A stretch of 64,000 nucleotides of DNA from Macropodus opercularis (Eukaryota; Chordata; Actinopteri; Anabantiformes; Osphronemidae), in the NCBI GenBank assembly GCA_030770545.1, contig CM061091.1:7372501-7436500 (forward strand). The letters run 5' to 3'. Shown in pieces: positions 26,715 through 37,029 of this stretch. A program made the position numbers and the translations under genes. Numbering within the stretch: the stretch's first letter is position 1; each line of letters begins with the position of its first letter. The notes under the pieces are model-generated. The model had not been told where the DNA came from and did no database searches. It was given only the letters and a program-made list of their open reading frames with translations.

Positions 26715-29700
26715 TGGACTGAGGTGGAGGTGGGGAGACAAACAGTGAGAGGCGATCCAGCCGAGCAGAAGCAGCTTGCATCAGTATTTATAGACCGATG
26801 TCCCACATCTTGTACTAGACGTCCAAAGTGCAGAAAGCAACAAAAAGGTCTGACGTGAGTTCAAAAAATGGTTTCGGATAAAGAGAAAAAATCAACCCCC
26901 ACTTCTAACTTGTATCCAACTTATTAGCCACTACAGAGGAACTACTCAGGAAATAAGAATACTTACACAAACACCATCACTTGCTTTTTTCCAAATAAGA
27001 CTCCAATCTGTGATCTCTTATCTTATTTAATGTGACTGTACCTCTAAAGCAAAATGGAAGAAAAAATAATTGGGCAATTTTAGACAAGCAAGTACAAGCA
27101 AAGGTTCTTCAGCATCACTTATCTTAGTGAAAATTGACTTTGCTTCTAGCAAAACAGTTCGCTGACGCACGCTACAGATGCAAGTGGCCCTTAGCGTTGG
27201 GGATCTTGTCAAACAGTTGTTGGGAAGAAAGACTTTGTTTCCTTCTTCCAGGACACAAGACTTTTTTATTTCCTCTCTGTCTCTTCTTTTTGTTGCGTCC
27301 ATCTCCGTTTTCCATCTTTGCTGAATCAGTAATCAAAGCTTTTATTATTTCTGTATTTGTTCTCACGATCTTGCTGTACAGTGTGAACTGATAAATATTA
27401 ATGGCTGATTATCAATTCTCTTTGTAGGAAAAGCACATACAACTCAGTGGCCAGCCACGTCTTCCCACACACTGCAATCTGTCATTCCTAATCCTCCTAT
27501 TCACACACCATGTGCTAAATGATCACTGGGAAGCAAAGGACTCTGGAAAAGTAACGTCTGATGCTGTGAGACGTTCCAGCGCTAACCGCCCATCAATCTG
27601 CCTTCAAAGTAAACACATTCAGATTTCTCTTTAGTGCAAACACAGCAATTTGTTCACTGTTTGTCTTTTGTTCTGAGGCTGTGTTTTGCCTTTAATGGCC
27701 TGATGTAAATGAGTTTCTTCTTTGTATGTCTGAATAATTGAAATAGCTTTGATTGAAGAGGGAGGCTTGTGGGGAAACGTGGCTGACGTCGCAGGCGTTT
27801 CAGAAGGGCCTCACGCCTGAGTGGAGAAAGGTCTTGAACGACATCACAGCAACTTAATGTTAAACAGAGCTTTGGCTTTATATTGAGACACCAGGCCACG
27901 CTTTTCCTTTGCGATTGTGCAATAGTAACTGAAGAGCTGCTTTGGCTAAAATTTACCACCTGCTCGCCTTCCAGCGTCTACATGAGAGTCTTTACTCGCT
28001 CGAGTGGTATCTCCACTTGGCGTCAACAATGAGCGTGTGTCCCTTCAGTCCGCGTTCAAGTCTATCTACCTTCACACTCCACTTGCCTATTTCTGTGCTT
28101 AATGACAGGTTATTTCTAAACCATCCCTGGCTCATGATGAGTAATCCTAAAATCCTTTCCAACACCGTCTTCCATGTTTTTTTTTTTGTTTTTTTTTTAG
28201 CTACAGCCGAGCAACAAGCTTTCACAGCTGTCTCCCCTGTTTCACTTTAACAAGTACTGCATGTCTGCCTCCCCGACGCCAACGGGACTGACGGGGGCTG
28301 ACGAACGCGCCGCTCAGTGAATCACAATGTCAAGAAACGATGCGCTGAAGAAGAACAGCAAAAGGGAAGGGTGCCGTCACGCCTTGTGGCCGTCCTCGTC
28401 CTTCTATTCCAACACCCCCAACCCCACCCCACCCTCCTCGCCGTGCTCTCCTGCATTTATGCTAATAGTGTGTGTTGAGAGACAACGCCGAGAATGACAC
28501 ACCATTAAAAATCAATGGCACAATCTCTTTCTGTCCCTCTTACAAACACTATTTCTCACTCTTAATCCCGGTATTGGTGTAGTTGAAGGGAGCCCGGTCA
28601 CAGACAAAGATTGGGGATGCAAGTATAATTAAAACTCAGAGTGCGCCAGCAATAAAAAAAACTATGGGATGGAACGAGTCCAATCTTGGCCTGGGCTTCC
28701 TTGATAATCAGCCCACATCCGCAGACACAGGCGGCCTCACACGCAGCGGAGGAAATTGTGCAAAACACACATTGGGCTGCATGACCTATTTGAATCACAC
28801 CTCCCACCCATTTGATTCATTTTTTTTTAATTAAGAAACACCGAGAAAGGGGAAGAAGAGGAGACAGAGGGACAGCAAGCGAGCCAGATTTATATTCTTA
28901 AACCAATACATCATGTGTTAACATAGGACTTATCTTAGCTCTGCCAGGCATCCTCATGAGCACTTAACCTTGCAGTGAACACAACCCATCATCAGCGCAC
29001 TTTTCTTTGCCCCCCCCCCAGCCATGCTCGACGTTTGCCTGTCAACAGGATGATGCTTATACAGATGACTAACCTATCATGCAGTCAATTGTGTTGCGTA
29101 ACATTAACTGAAGCCTTCAGAGAAAACATTCTTAGACCACAAGCTTCTATTGTGCCACTAGTCCTCTGAAATGAGAACAAAGCATTATTAAAACTATATA
29201 TGTATATTCAGCATTTCTGTTATTAACAGGTTCTTAGTTTCCCACGTTTGATTAATGCTTATAAGGCTTCTTTTCTGTGTGTGTGTTTTAAGTAGAAATA
29301 TTTATAAATATCTAACAGTCGGGCCAATCTGTCCAATCTTTTGATGCTCAGTATCTCACAGCTGCGATCTAACCTTTAAATTCCAAGCTCACGTTTGGTC
29401 ACTGTAACCCTGGTGAGTGCTTGTTTGTTTCAGCTTTCTGATGAGCAGCCATTGTCAAATCCAGCAGAGGCTGCCTAATTGACTCGCCTGAAAAATTAAT
29501 GCATCACTTAACAGCGTTTCTGTGTTCGTATGGTATTTAGAAAACACAGGTGCAAATCCCGCATGGTGGCAAATGTTTAATTGATGCAGCCATATGACAA
29601 TGTGACTAGAAGAAGGGGGGGAAGGTAGAGGAAGTGGAAGTGTTTACTTGGGTCACGGGTGAGTTTTGCATTGACATTTTCCGTGCAACAAAAATAGAAC

Positions 29701-30506
29701 CAGCTTTTTGCTTAAGTGTCATCAGTTCGTATGTCCTGGGGCTTGAAAAGATAAATGAATAAGTCATAAAAAAACATGCATATGCACCAATTACCAAAAA
29801 TTAGGCACTGAAACACTGTTTACAAAACCTATTAGTGAACAAAATCAAATATTGTGTTTGATGGCCTGCATTTCTGCCCATTCCAGAGCGGCTGTGTGAC
29901 ACTCTGTGGGAGGGAGGCGAGCGTGGCTGCCAGGCTGACTCTCCCCAGGTAAGTCCCAGCAATGAGCTGCAAACAAGCTGCTTTGGCCGGGCTGGCCAGG
30001 AGCCGTCCTTCCCCTGAAACCTGCCTGATACTTCCACACAGGCCAGAGAGCAGGTGGCCCTTAGCCACAGGATTAGCCTACAGTTCTGTTCATTATAGAG
30101 CTGAAAACCAACTATAACTAAAATAGACCTTTTCCTTGTTGCCTTCCTTGAGATGGGTGGATGGGTGAGAGTGGAAAATGAGGGATTTGTTCAAATGAAA
30201 AGCGATGTGTGATCACTGTGCGACTGCTATACATCGTCTTAGATTTCAAGGACATCCAACACAGCAACAACCATTATTTGATGGAAGTTTAATTATTTCC
30301 AAAAGCATTTCGTGATCCCTTCACCACTGCTATGACTCGCCTTCGTCTCTCTTGTCCCCCATATCTCTGCTTCCCCTTGACAACCAAAACCCTCCCACTG
30401 CCCATGGGAAGAAATAAAAAAAACAAAAAGCGGATGGAGCATTCAAATGGCCGAATTAATGTTTCCACACGATAAGCAAGCTTAATATAATGCTGACAAT
30501 CACAGC

Positions 30507-30512
30507 ACTCAC
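30507..30512 (-). other. cdh8: 5' splice donor of cdh8 intron 2
   Basis: On the minus strand the coding exon ends with GGCAGG followed directly by GTGAGT, a near-consensus donor. The cut falls after the Arg codon of the motif ILVGR, where type II cadherin exons normally end before LH(T/S)D. The frame runs on for 17 more codons into intron before a stop, which is read-through and not protein. Confidence 0.9.
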
Positions 30513-30770
30513 CCTGCCAACTAGAATTGGATCGGGTCCAGAAAATTCCTCCAGCACAAACATTTGATTCCAAACCCATCCTCTCTTGGCGCGGCTCAGT
30601 AATCTTTGTCCTTCGCCAAGACCGCTTGCCACTGCTGTGGACCCACCAGTTTGTATACTTTTGGACTGGCCTGTGATAGGAGTCACAGACACGCAGGGAA
30701 CGCAAGTAATCCACACCAGCAGCAAGGACATCCACAGATCCATGAGCATCTCCTCGGACCGCTTTGGCAT
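30513..30770 (-). CDS. cdh8: cadherin-8, first coding exon (partial gene)
   Basis: This is the 5' coding exon of a type II classical cadherin, a calcium-dependent homophilic adhesion protein of the plasma membrane, in vertebrates mainly neuronal. The 86 codons read from ATG (30770) to a phase-0 donor. Residues 8-30 form a hydrophobic signal peptide. A short propeptide follows and ends in R60-A61-K62-R63, a furin-type site. The mature protein starts at G64 with GWVWNQMFVLEEFSG, where W65 and W67 are Trp2 and Trp4, which swap into the partner EC1 domain in type II cadherins. The start is supported because the N-terminus (MP.R..EML.DLW) resembles vertebrate cadherin-8 as I recall it; cadherin-11 and cadherin-6 differ here and after GWVWNQ. 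The A at -3 is favourable and the proposed 5' leader has no upstream ATG. The rest of EC1 to EC5, the membrane segment and the catenin-binding tail are not in this window. The type II family is near certain; the paralogue was assigned by eye. Confidence 0.93.
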
Positions 30771-30882
30771 CCTGTCGTTGTGTGTTTTATTTGTTTGTTT
30801 GTTTGCGCTACAAGACTCTTCTCTCTCGCTCTCTTGTTTCTCCCCCCCCCCCCCCGTCCTCTCTTCAGATCAACAGCTCCTT
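30771..30882 (-). other. cdh8: putative 5' UTR part of cdh8 exon 2 with acceptor
   Basis: The minus strand upstream of the ATG is purine-rich and has no usable acceptor until CTTTTCTTGTTATCTAAG, whose AG is at 30884-30883. This would give exon 2 a 112-nt leader. The leader contains no ATG. It holds an uninterrupted run of 14 G (30842-30855) and a CAAA-type repeat (about 30788-30805) just before the start codon. The acceptor has a fair pyrimidine tract but was chosen by eye; the exon could also extend further upstream. A transcript read across the junction would settle it. Confidence 0.5.
30842..30855 (-). repeat. G14 homopolymer (C14 on plus strand)
   Basis: Fourteen consecutive C on the plus strand, so G in the cdh8 sense, at 72-85 nt before the start codon. 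If the proposed acceptor is right, the run is in the 5' UTR. Length is likely polymorphic. Confidence 0.9.
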
Positions 30883-33064
30883 CTTAGATAACAAGAAAAG
30901 GTTACTTGTGTCCTCTTTGAACGGCAGAGCTTGCATTCATGGTGTGATAAAGGTCACTTGCATGGCTTGGCATGCCTCCATAGCAGTTGGTGAGGGGGTG
31001 AGGCGCTCAGCACAGCATCCATTTGGCGTTATTCCGAGGGGTAGACCTATAAGGGAGCAATCACAGTTTGTTAGTTGTCTTTTAGTCTTGTGAGGAGCTG
31101 TCAGGAGGTGGGGAAAGAATGAAGGGAGGTAGGAGGAAGGAAAGTAGAGTTGAATAAACATTTGAACAAATCAGTCGAGGCAGCCAGATTGAGCGATGGT
31201 GATAAAAAAATCTGTTTTTAAGGCAAGACAAGAGATAAAAGAGAGATAATGAAACAGGAAAAAACACTCCTCGCAGGATATTAAGTGAAGATGTCACTTC
31301 ATCATTACAAATGCTCGGTCGCAGACATAACCCTTTATTCTAATCTTGTTTTTATATTGTGCCACTGCAATTCAACAACAAATGAGTATGTCTGTACTCT
31401 GAGGCTATTCAGTCCTCGCCATCAGATTGCCTTGCTTTAATCTGTTGTTCTGGGGATTATCCTGGAAAGATTTTGAGCAATTACACGTTCCTTATGATTA
31501 ATGTTTTCACAGCGTGAAACGCCGTCATTCGTGCTAGTCACATTCAGTAGATATCAGCGCACGCATGCAGCGGTGTCAGCTTTAAATGAAAGACTGGTTG
31601 CAGGTGAACCCTGCAATGTCAACAGCGCTGCAACTCACTGATATCAGTGATCCAGATTAGATTGTAAAGTTGTTTAGAGGCATGTTTAATTGCTGAATTA
31701 AGTATGTAATTTTATATTACACACCCACAGCTATTTTTGCTGATGAGTAAAGGAATGGTCCTTTTTTTTAATATAGAGATTAAACAAAAGTAAAACTGAG
31801 CTCTGTAACATCTGACAGACACGATGTAACCCTAAGATTAAACAAAAGTAAAACTGAGCTCTGTAACATCTGACAGACACGATGTAACCCTAACAGTTTG
31901 AGCTTCAGCATCCACTTTGTCTCTTACTGTCTAACACACTGATCCATACTGTTCACCAGAGAGCAAAACCAGAGGCACAAAAAAGTGGGGTTGTTTTTTT
32001 TTTTTTAGTTGTTCTCAGCTAAAACTGATGCAGGTGGACAGTCTATCACAGCACCGAATGGCTTGCTTTCAGCACAGTGTCACTGTTAGTTCGAGTAACT
32101 TTTATTGCACATGGTGTGAAGTAATACATGGTTCCACCGGTGCAATTTCAAGGACAATAAGCTGTAACGTATTCTACCCGAAGCCAACAGCAATATCATA
32201 AAGTGTGGAGAGATTCGAGTTACTGTGACATTTCTCCGAGTGCAGGCAGCGACCTGGAGACTAAAAAGACCAGAGTAATAAAAATGGGGGAAATATATAG
32301 TGGAGAGTGAGCAAAGGCAGAATATAAACCTGTTAAATTTTAAAAATGATAGTACGTATAAAATATGTCTATAAATAAGAAATATGAAATCGTTTTCTCT
32401 CTCAATTTTTACTGTATCATTAAGTCATTGAGGTTCGTGACAAAGCAAGCGATTTCAGAACCACGAGCGTAGGACAGCTCCTCGTCAGAAAGAAGCCGGT
32501 TCAGACGTATCAGCCGAGATCCAAGCGCCGGCAGCGGAGGAGCTGTCCAAGGTAGTGGAGCTACATACAGGGGCATTTCAGTCTGCAATCTCTTGTCATG
32601 CGATAAGACATCAAAACACAAATCTGCCCAGAAAGTTGGAGGCTAATATTTCGGTTTTGCGTCTCTAGAATAATCTACAGTACACATCGCTTTTACGCGA
32701 ATCTCTCTGAAGTTTTTTTTTTTACCTTTTGGGGGAGACTGTGTTTCCAGCCAGTCCACCTGAGTGCGTCAAAATGTGGCACTAGAGCGCATCAGCAGTC
32801 CAAATGAAGGAACACGTACTGTATACTCGCTATTCGTGCAACTTACACCGCGAGAGAAGCAAGTGGAATGAGGCAGATCACCTAAGTTGAAGACATTTCT
32901 GTAGACTTGCCCTGTCTCCCCGTGTCCGCGCCGAAAAAACGCACTGTAGCACCGCGACGGAGAAAGGTGCAAAGAAGTCCCGTAAACCCCCTTCACAAAA
33001 CACCACTGGGATACAACAGTGATACCTGTTATGTTGATGGATCGGGTTATCCGTCTATACTTAC
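30883..33064 (-). other. cdh8: putative cdh8 intron 1
   Basis: This is the stretch between the proposed exon 2 acceptor and a candidate donor for a non-coding first exon. The donor reads CACTT|GTAAGTATA on the minus strand, with GT at 33064-33063. A second possible donor, CGGT|GTAAGT, has its GT at 32846-32845. Both have a good intron side but T at -1. Within the intron are an exact 58-bp tandem duplication and a T-run near 31990-32005. No coding frame is credible. The boundaries are inference. Confidence 0.35.
31777..31893. repeat. exact 58-bp tandem duplication
   Basis: Two head-to-tail copies of a 58-bp unit, starting AGATTAAACAAAAG and ending GATGTAACCCTA, lie at 31777-31834 and 31835-31892, with one further matching base at 31893. 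I found no mismatch, so the duplication is young or homogenised. It is in the proposed intron 1, about 1 kb upstream of the coding exon. Confidence 0.95.
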
Positions 33065-33356
33065 AAGTGAGACTTGCATTCTTCTCTACTGCTGCACCAT
33101 TTCATCGTTTTCCCCCTTTAAAATACGCACAAGAGAAAAAAAAAGTCCAAAGCGTCTGATTCGTGGCGGTGGTGAAATGAGCTTAAAGCGAAGAGACAAT
33201 ACGGTAGAAATCCTTCCTGCAGTTTGTCAAGGCGCAGTGACAGTGTTGGGATTGTAGTTAAGAGCTCCGACAGGCTTGCTGGCCGACTGGAAAAGTGAGG
33301 AAGAGATGGTGGAGAGATGCAGGGTGGCGAAGAGAGCCTCCCCTCCACGGCGCTCA

Positions 33357-33361
33357 TTGGA
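33357..33361 (-). promoter_or_regulatory. CCAAT box (NF-Y-type)
   Basis: CCAAT occurs on the minus strand inside the CpG-rich block, the orientation expected for cdh8. The surrounding sequence reads AATCCAATGAGCGCC. NF-Y boxes usually sit 60-100 bp before the start site, which would place initiation near 33270-33300. A single 5-bp match is weak evidence; its value comes from the setting. Confidence 0.3.
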
Positions 33362-33503
33362 TTGATGAGGAGCCGGGTCAACAGGCGCACAAATGAACGC
33401 ATGTCGCTCTGTTCAGGCACGGACGCGCGAAGGTTATCGTCTCACATTGTCGCCCGCGGCTGTAGATATTACATAGGTGCGCGCAGGTAAAATCCCCTCA
33501 TTA

Positions 33504-33521
33504 GTGTGTGTGTGTGTGTGT
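33504..33521. repeat. (GT)9 microsatellite in the CpG-rich block
   Basis: Short uninterrupted GT repeat about 0.2 kb upstream of the proposed cdh8 start region. GT repeats near promoters can vary in length between individuals. Confidence 0.9.
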
Positions 33522-34070
33522 TTATTTCTATGTAGTACAACTCTTCTCTTTGTTGAGGCGACGACGCGTGAGTTGGCCGTCACTTCTCTCGGTTATTAGT
33601 GAAATGAAACCGGCCAGGCGTTCGGGAAAACGAAGCCGACGCTGCTCATTTACACAGTCATTTGATAGGGTTAAGCAATGAACAGATGGACACACGCGCG
33701 CGCATACTGCGCTCCTGCTGGCACAATGGAAAGTACAGAACTATTAAATCCATCCAGAACAACGTTCCCAACACCTCGCGCTAGGATTTATTTGTATTCT
33801 TGACACATACATTTCAAAGGAATGAAAATCCTGCGTATAAACCTCACACTATTAAAAGACAAGGAGCCGCGGAGGTGTTACGCGGGCCCTATTAAGACTG
33901 TTAGTGAAAAGGTCACGCTCATCACCGCACACGCTTGCTGGATGTACGTGTTTGTGTGGGAGTGTAGCGGAGTGTGTGAGTGAGAGCAGAGGGGGCCATT
34001 GCTCCTGTCCGTGGAGAGAGCCCTCTAGTGTTTGTGTTGTGTGGCTACTTGGCAGCAGCCAGACAGGTTT

Positions 34071-34094
34071 GGGGAGGGGTGGGGGGGGGGGGGG
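34071..34094 (+). repeat. G-run cluster, potential G-quadruplex
   Basis: The plus strand reads GGGG A GGGG T and then about 14 G. Four or more G-runs with one-base spacers meet the usual G-quadruplex pattern. It is at the distal edge of the CpG-rich block upstream of cdh8 and on the template strand for that gene. Homopolymer length may be unreliable in assembled sequence. Confidence 0.7.
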
Positions 34095-34145
34095 CTTATT
34101 AGCGCAACAGGAGAGGATGGCCAGTGCACTGTCAGACACAGAAGG

Positions 34146-34188
34146 GTCATGAGTGACATGCAGTTGAGGGAAAACTGCATGTCATGAC
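34146..34188. repeat. inverted repeat / hairpin
   Basis: The left arm GTCATGA + CATGCAGTT (34146-34152 and 34157-34165) is complementary to the right arm at 34173-34188. There is a 4-nt bulge at 34153-34156 and a 7-nt loop at 34166-34172. The inner 12 base pairs are uninterrupted. It sits just upstream of the CpG-rich promoter candidate. It is too short for a typical microRNA precursor. Confidence 0.85.
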
Positions 34189-35743
34189 ACGTACACAGCA
34201 TTTCTACTCTGTGCTAATAAGCGTTGCCAGAAGACTGAAATAGTTTGTCTGAGTGCACGATATTGCATCTTATCACTGTAACACAATAGAAGCTGTTCGT
34301 CTTCGGCTTTGCCTCGTGGAGGCCTTTTGACCCAAGTGCCAGAGATCCCAATTAGCAAAGACATCAAGTCTACCATTACTTATTTCTGTACCATTTAATT
34401 TTCCTCCCACTCACGCTTTGATGTTGCAGCTGTGATTCAGATGGGAGTTCTCCAATCATCTCCTTTAAAAGCCTCTGCTGCATAATACATTAGGCTGTAA
34501 ACGTTGAGCCATGTTTTTCGTGCTCAATGTGAAAGATGATGTTATTGATGGACAAGAGCATTGCTTATGTGTGGGTAGAGTTAAATGTATTTTAAGAAGG
34601 TGTTTGTGTAGCCACTTGAAATCAGTGCAGCACTGGAAGCTGTTGGTATGGTGTAATTATATTTCAGATGTTGCCCAAGTCACACACATACACACAGCGT
34701 AGTACAGTTAAAGTGTCAGGCTGTAAAAGCCCTAATTCATTCTTGATGCGAGACTATATTCCGTAATAAAACTATGTCTGCATTAATGTTATTCATGGAA
34801 CAGTCTTTAAAAGGCAGAATAAACGCTGCACTGACATTAGGTGAATCTCAAACTTACTAATCACTTCAAATCTTCTGTGAGCATAGTCTTGTGCAAATGA
34901 GAAGGTCTCAGCTTTAAATTAGTGATTAATTCCACAGACATGGTCCCTGCCAGTGATCAAAAAAATCAGATGGCTTTGAAGAAAAAAAAAAGAGGCAAAG
35001 TAAGTGAAGGGGAAATGGTCTTTAGAACCCAAGCATCCTCAATCGATCATTAGTTACTGCTTTGTCACAGGTATTAATCACAGAGCTGCTGCAGTGTGTG
35101 CCACAGACCTCCACATCTGAAACTCTGCACAACAAATCCCTGGCACAGAACCACAGGGACTGTTACTATATGAAGAATTTGTTGCGTGATTTAGATGTTT
35201 TTGTAGGCAATTTGTTCCCTGACATATCATATAAAGCACAGGCCTGCGTGCACTTATGGGCATTCACACCAGGGTATTTTGAGTAGCAAGTATACAAAGC
35301 CGTTACAGCAAGTGTAAACATCCTCAAAGACACATTTTTGCAAATAACCCTCCGCCACCAGCACTGCTTCTGCGCCCTAATTTGGCCAAGTTTCTGAGTC
35401 ATCACGTATCGCTCGTCTTGATGAGCAGTCTACCTTGAAACAGAATCCAGCCTGAAGCTGAGATAGCCAGCCACTGTAAACTATGTGTTTAGCCTGATGT
35501 TCCATCCTTACTTTGCTTTAACTGGCTCTTTACTGCTGTCTGCTGCTGGCAGAGCCTCCTGCTGTGTGACCACTAGCCTCATTTTGACAGCAACAACTGG
35601 CTCGCGTGACCAAAACTGGCACAACATATGCTGCAAAACATTTACCTCTCTGAAAAGAGGCCCTCAGTGACAACTATGGAGTTCTATATAAGGATTCATT
35701 TTTCCTGTTTGTATGCATTTACCTATTACTTTGTTGTGAAAAC

Positions 35744-35972
35744 GACTCACTCCCTCACTCGTTTTCTGTCCTTGTGAGGGTTGCGGGCAGGCTGGAGTCT
35801 ATTTCAGCAGGGTCGCCAGTCTACCACAGGCCCGTATATATACTGTAGACTTTAGAGCAAACCGTGCATGAAAACCCCACATAAAAAGACTGTAAAAAAC
35901 ACAAAAGCCATTGGGAATCAAACTCAGGACCTTCTCGCTGTGAGGCAACATTGCATCACTGTGCTGCCCTGT
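35744..35972 (-). mobile_element. degraded LINE/SINE 3' tail of the fish L2 type
   Basis: Same family as the copy near 21.3 kb, in reverse orientation. The plus strand shows CTCACTCCCTCACTCGTTTTCTGTCC, GCAGGCTGGAGTCTATTTCAGC, GGTCGCCAGTCTACCACAGG, and at the far end GGGAATCAAACTCAGGACCTTCTCGCTGTGAGGCAAC followed by TGTGCTGCCC. The final part resembles the tRNA-like or gene-end boilerplate seen in fish. The middle (35835-35905) is eroded. It is about 1.6 kb upstream of the CpG-rich block. Confidence 0.75.
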
Positions 35973-36317
35973 GAAAATCATTGTCTGCCTTATCTGCGTT
36001 ATCAGCGTTCGGAGCATGAATAGACCAACGCGTCTTCCAGTCTAACCTCAGATGAAAAACTGCCATCATAGCGATTGTTCTATTCTGTTTTATCAGGATA
36101 GAAACTATTAATGGTTCCACTGTGAAAATAAATGTGTGGTTATCCTGAGGTACAAAAACAACTCGGTCAAGCTTGAGGCTGTAACCACAGGTTTACACAG
36201 TGATAAGACTGCAGTTTAAGTTCAAATAGATCCTTCAGTCTTTTGAGCTCTTTGAGACCAACGGACATTCACATCCTCTTACCAGGATTTCACCAGGTGA
36301 TCAAGAGATTGAAAGTT

Positions 36318-36329
36318 TCCCTCTGGTGG
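36318..36329 (-). promoter_or_regulatory. CTCF-like site
   Basis: On the minus strand the sequence is CCACCAGAGGGA, within TTTGCCACCAGAGGGAAAC. It matches the CTCF core CCASYAGRKGGC at all but the last position. It lies about 3 kb upstream of the proposed cdh8 first exon, where an insulator or loop anchor would be reasonable. A 12-bp match can arise by chance. Confidence 0.35.
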
Positions 36330-36928
36330 CAAACGCGTTGCACTAATGCTTGCGGTCGTTCCGCATTCATTAGGTTCTCGCATTTACAAAGTTGGACGCC
36401 GTGGAGGAGAAGAGTTCTGTATTTCATCTAACTCAGGTGTCTTCCTTCTCTTTTTCTTCATGCTCCTCTTTACCTTGCCCCCCTGTGTCCTGGTCAATAA
36501 AACATTAAAACATCCACTGAGTGAGAGTTCCTACTCAATAGATATGTGTCTGCGGAACATGAAAGGCTTGGAAATACTCATTGTTCTTCATTGTCAAGCA
36601 CTGCCCTCTCCATTTGACAGTATAATGTTAACGGCACAAATGAGCACCCAGGCCGGTTCCTTCCGTGGGCTCCTTCTAAACTGCTGCGGCTGATTTCAGG
36701 AGGTGCTTTAAAAGCCTCTTCTGAGCTACTGCGAATTGTTAAAAATGTCAAAATATGCAAATCACTTCTGACCTCTTTTGAAACATAAAACACAGAATAA
36801 AATCAAACTTAAATTCGAGTTGAGTATGAGGTAAAAATAGGAATGAAAAAAAAAAAAAGAATCTTCTGCTTAACCGCTTCCTGTTCAGACAATGCGGCAT
36901 TAACGTGCACTTCCCCCACCCCGACCCT

Positions 36929-36950
36929 TCACACACACACACACACACAC
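36929..36950. repeat. (CA)n microsatellite
   Basis: Uninterrupted CA repeat of about ten units in the upstream flank of cdh8, preceded by CCCCCACCCCGACCC. Confidence 0.95.
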
Positions 36951-37029
36951 GCTTAAAGTCGCTGAGGAACTTTGTGTGACTCCTGTTTGAACAGGCTAAG
37001 ATATAAGTACAGCGTGTGGTACATTAACA

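Larger units (their letters stand above)
1..30512 (-). other. cdh8: cdh8 intron 2, 5' portion (>30 kb, no exon 3 seen)
   Basis: Everything from the donor down to coordinate 1 should be intron 2 of the cadherin gene. I looked on the minus strand for coding sequence of the rest of EC1 (signatures such as SGDGAGTIF, LDREE, AQAVD and DINDN) and found none, so exon 3 lies outside the window. Long second introns are typical of type II cadherin genes. The intron holds microsatellites, one degraded LINE-tail fragment and AT-rich blocks listed separately. Its reading frames are short and overlap frames on the other strand. Confidence 0.8.
32400..34140 (-). promoter_or_regulatory. cdh8: CpG-rich candidate promoter / first-exon region of cdh8
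   Basis: CG dinucleotides are clearly denser here than in flanking sequence, especially at 32455-32550, 32880-33000 and 33330-33660. The stretch lies 1.6-3.4 kb upstream of the coding exon. A minus-strand CCAAT box lies at 33357-33361, and I see no TATA box in the expected orientation. A start site near 33270-33300 would fit that spacing and give a first exon of about 0.2 kb ending at the donor near 33065. Vertebrate type II cadherin genes usually start in such a CpG-rich region with an untranslated exon. The exact start site cannot be read from sequence. Confidence 0.45.

Noticed and set aside
30289..30735. 148-codon minus-strand open frame over the cadherin exon
   Set aside because: It is a shifted frame of the cdh8 exon; the cadherin frame carries all the family motifs.
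30012..33420. TATA-dependent cdh8 promoter
   Set aside because: No minus-strand TATAAA was seen in the CpG-rich block; the plus-strand TATAAAC near 33836 faces away from cdh8.
34146..34188. microRNA precursor
   Set aside because: Stem of 16 pairs is too short for a typical 60-80 nt precursor.
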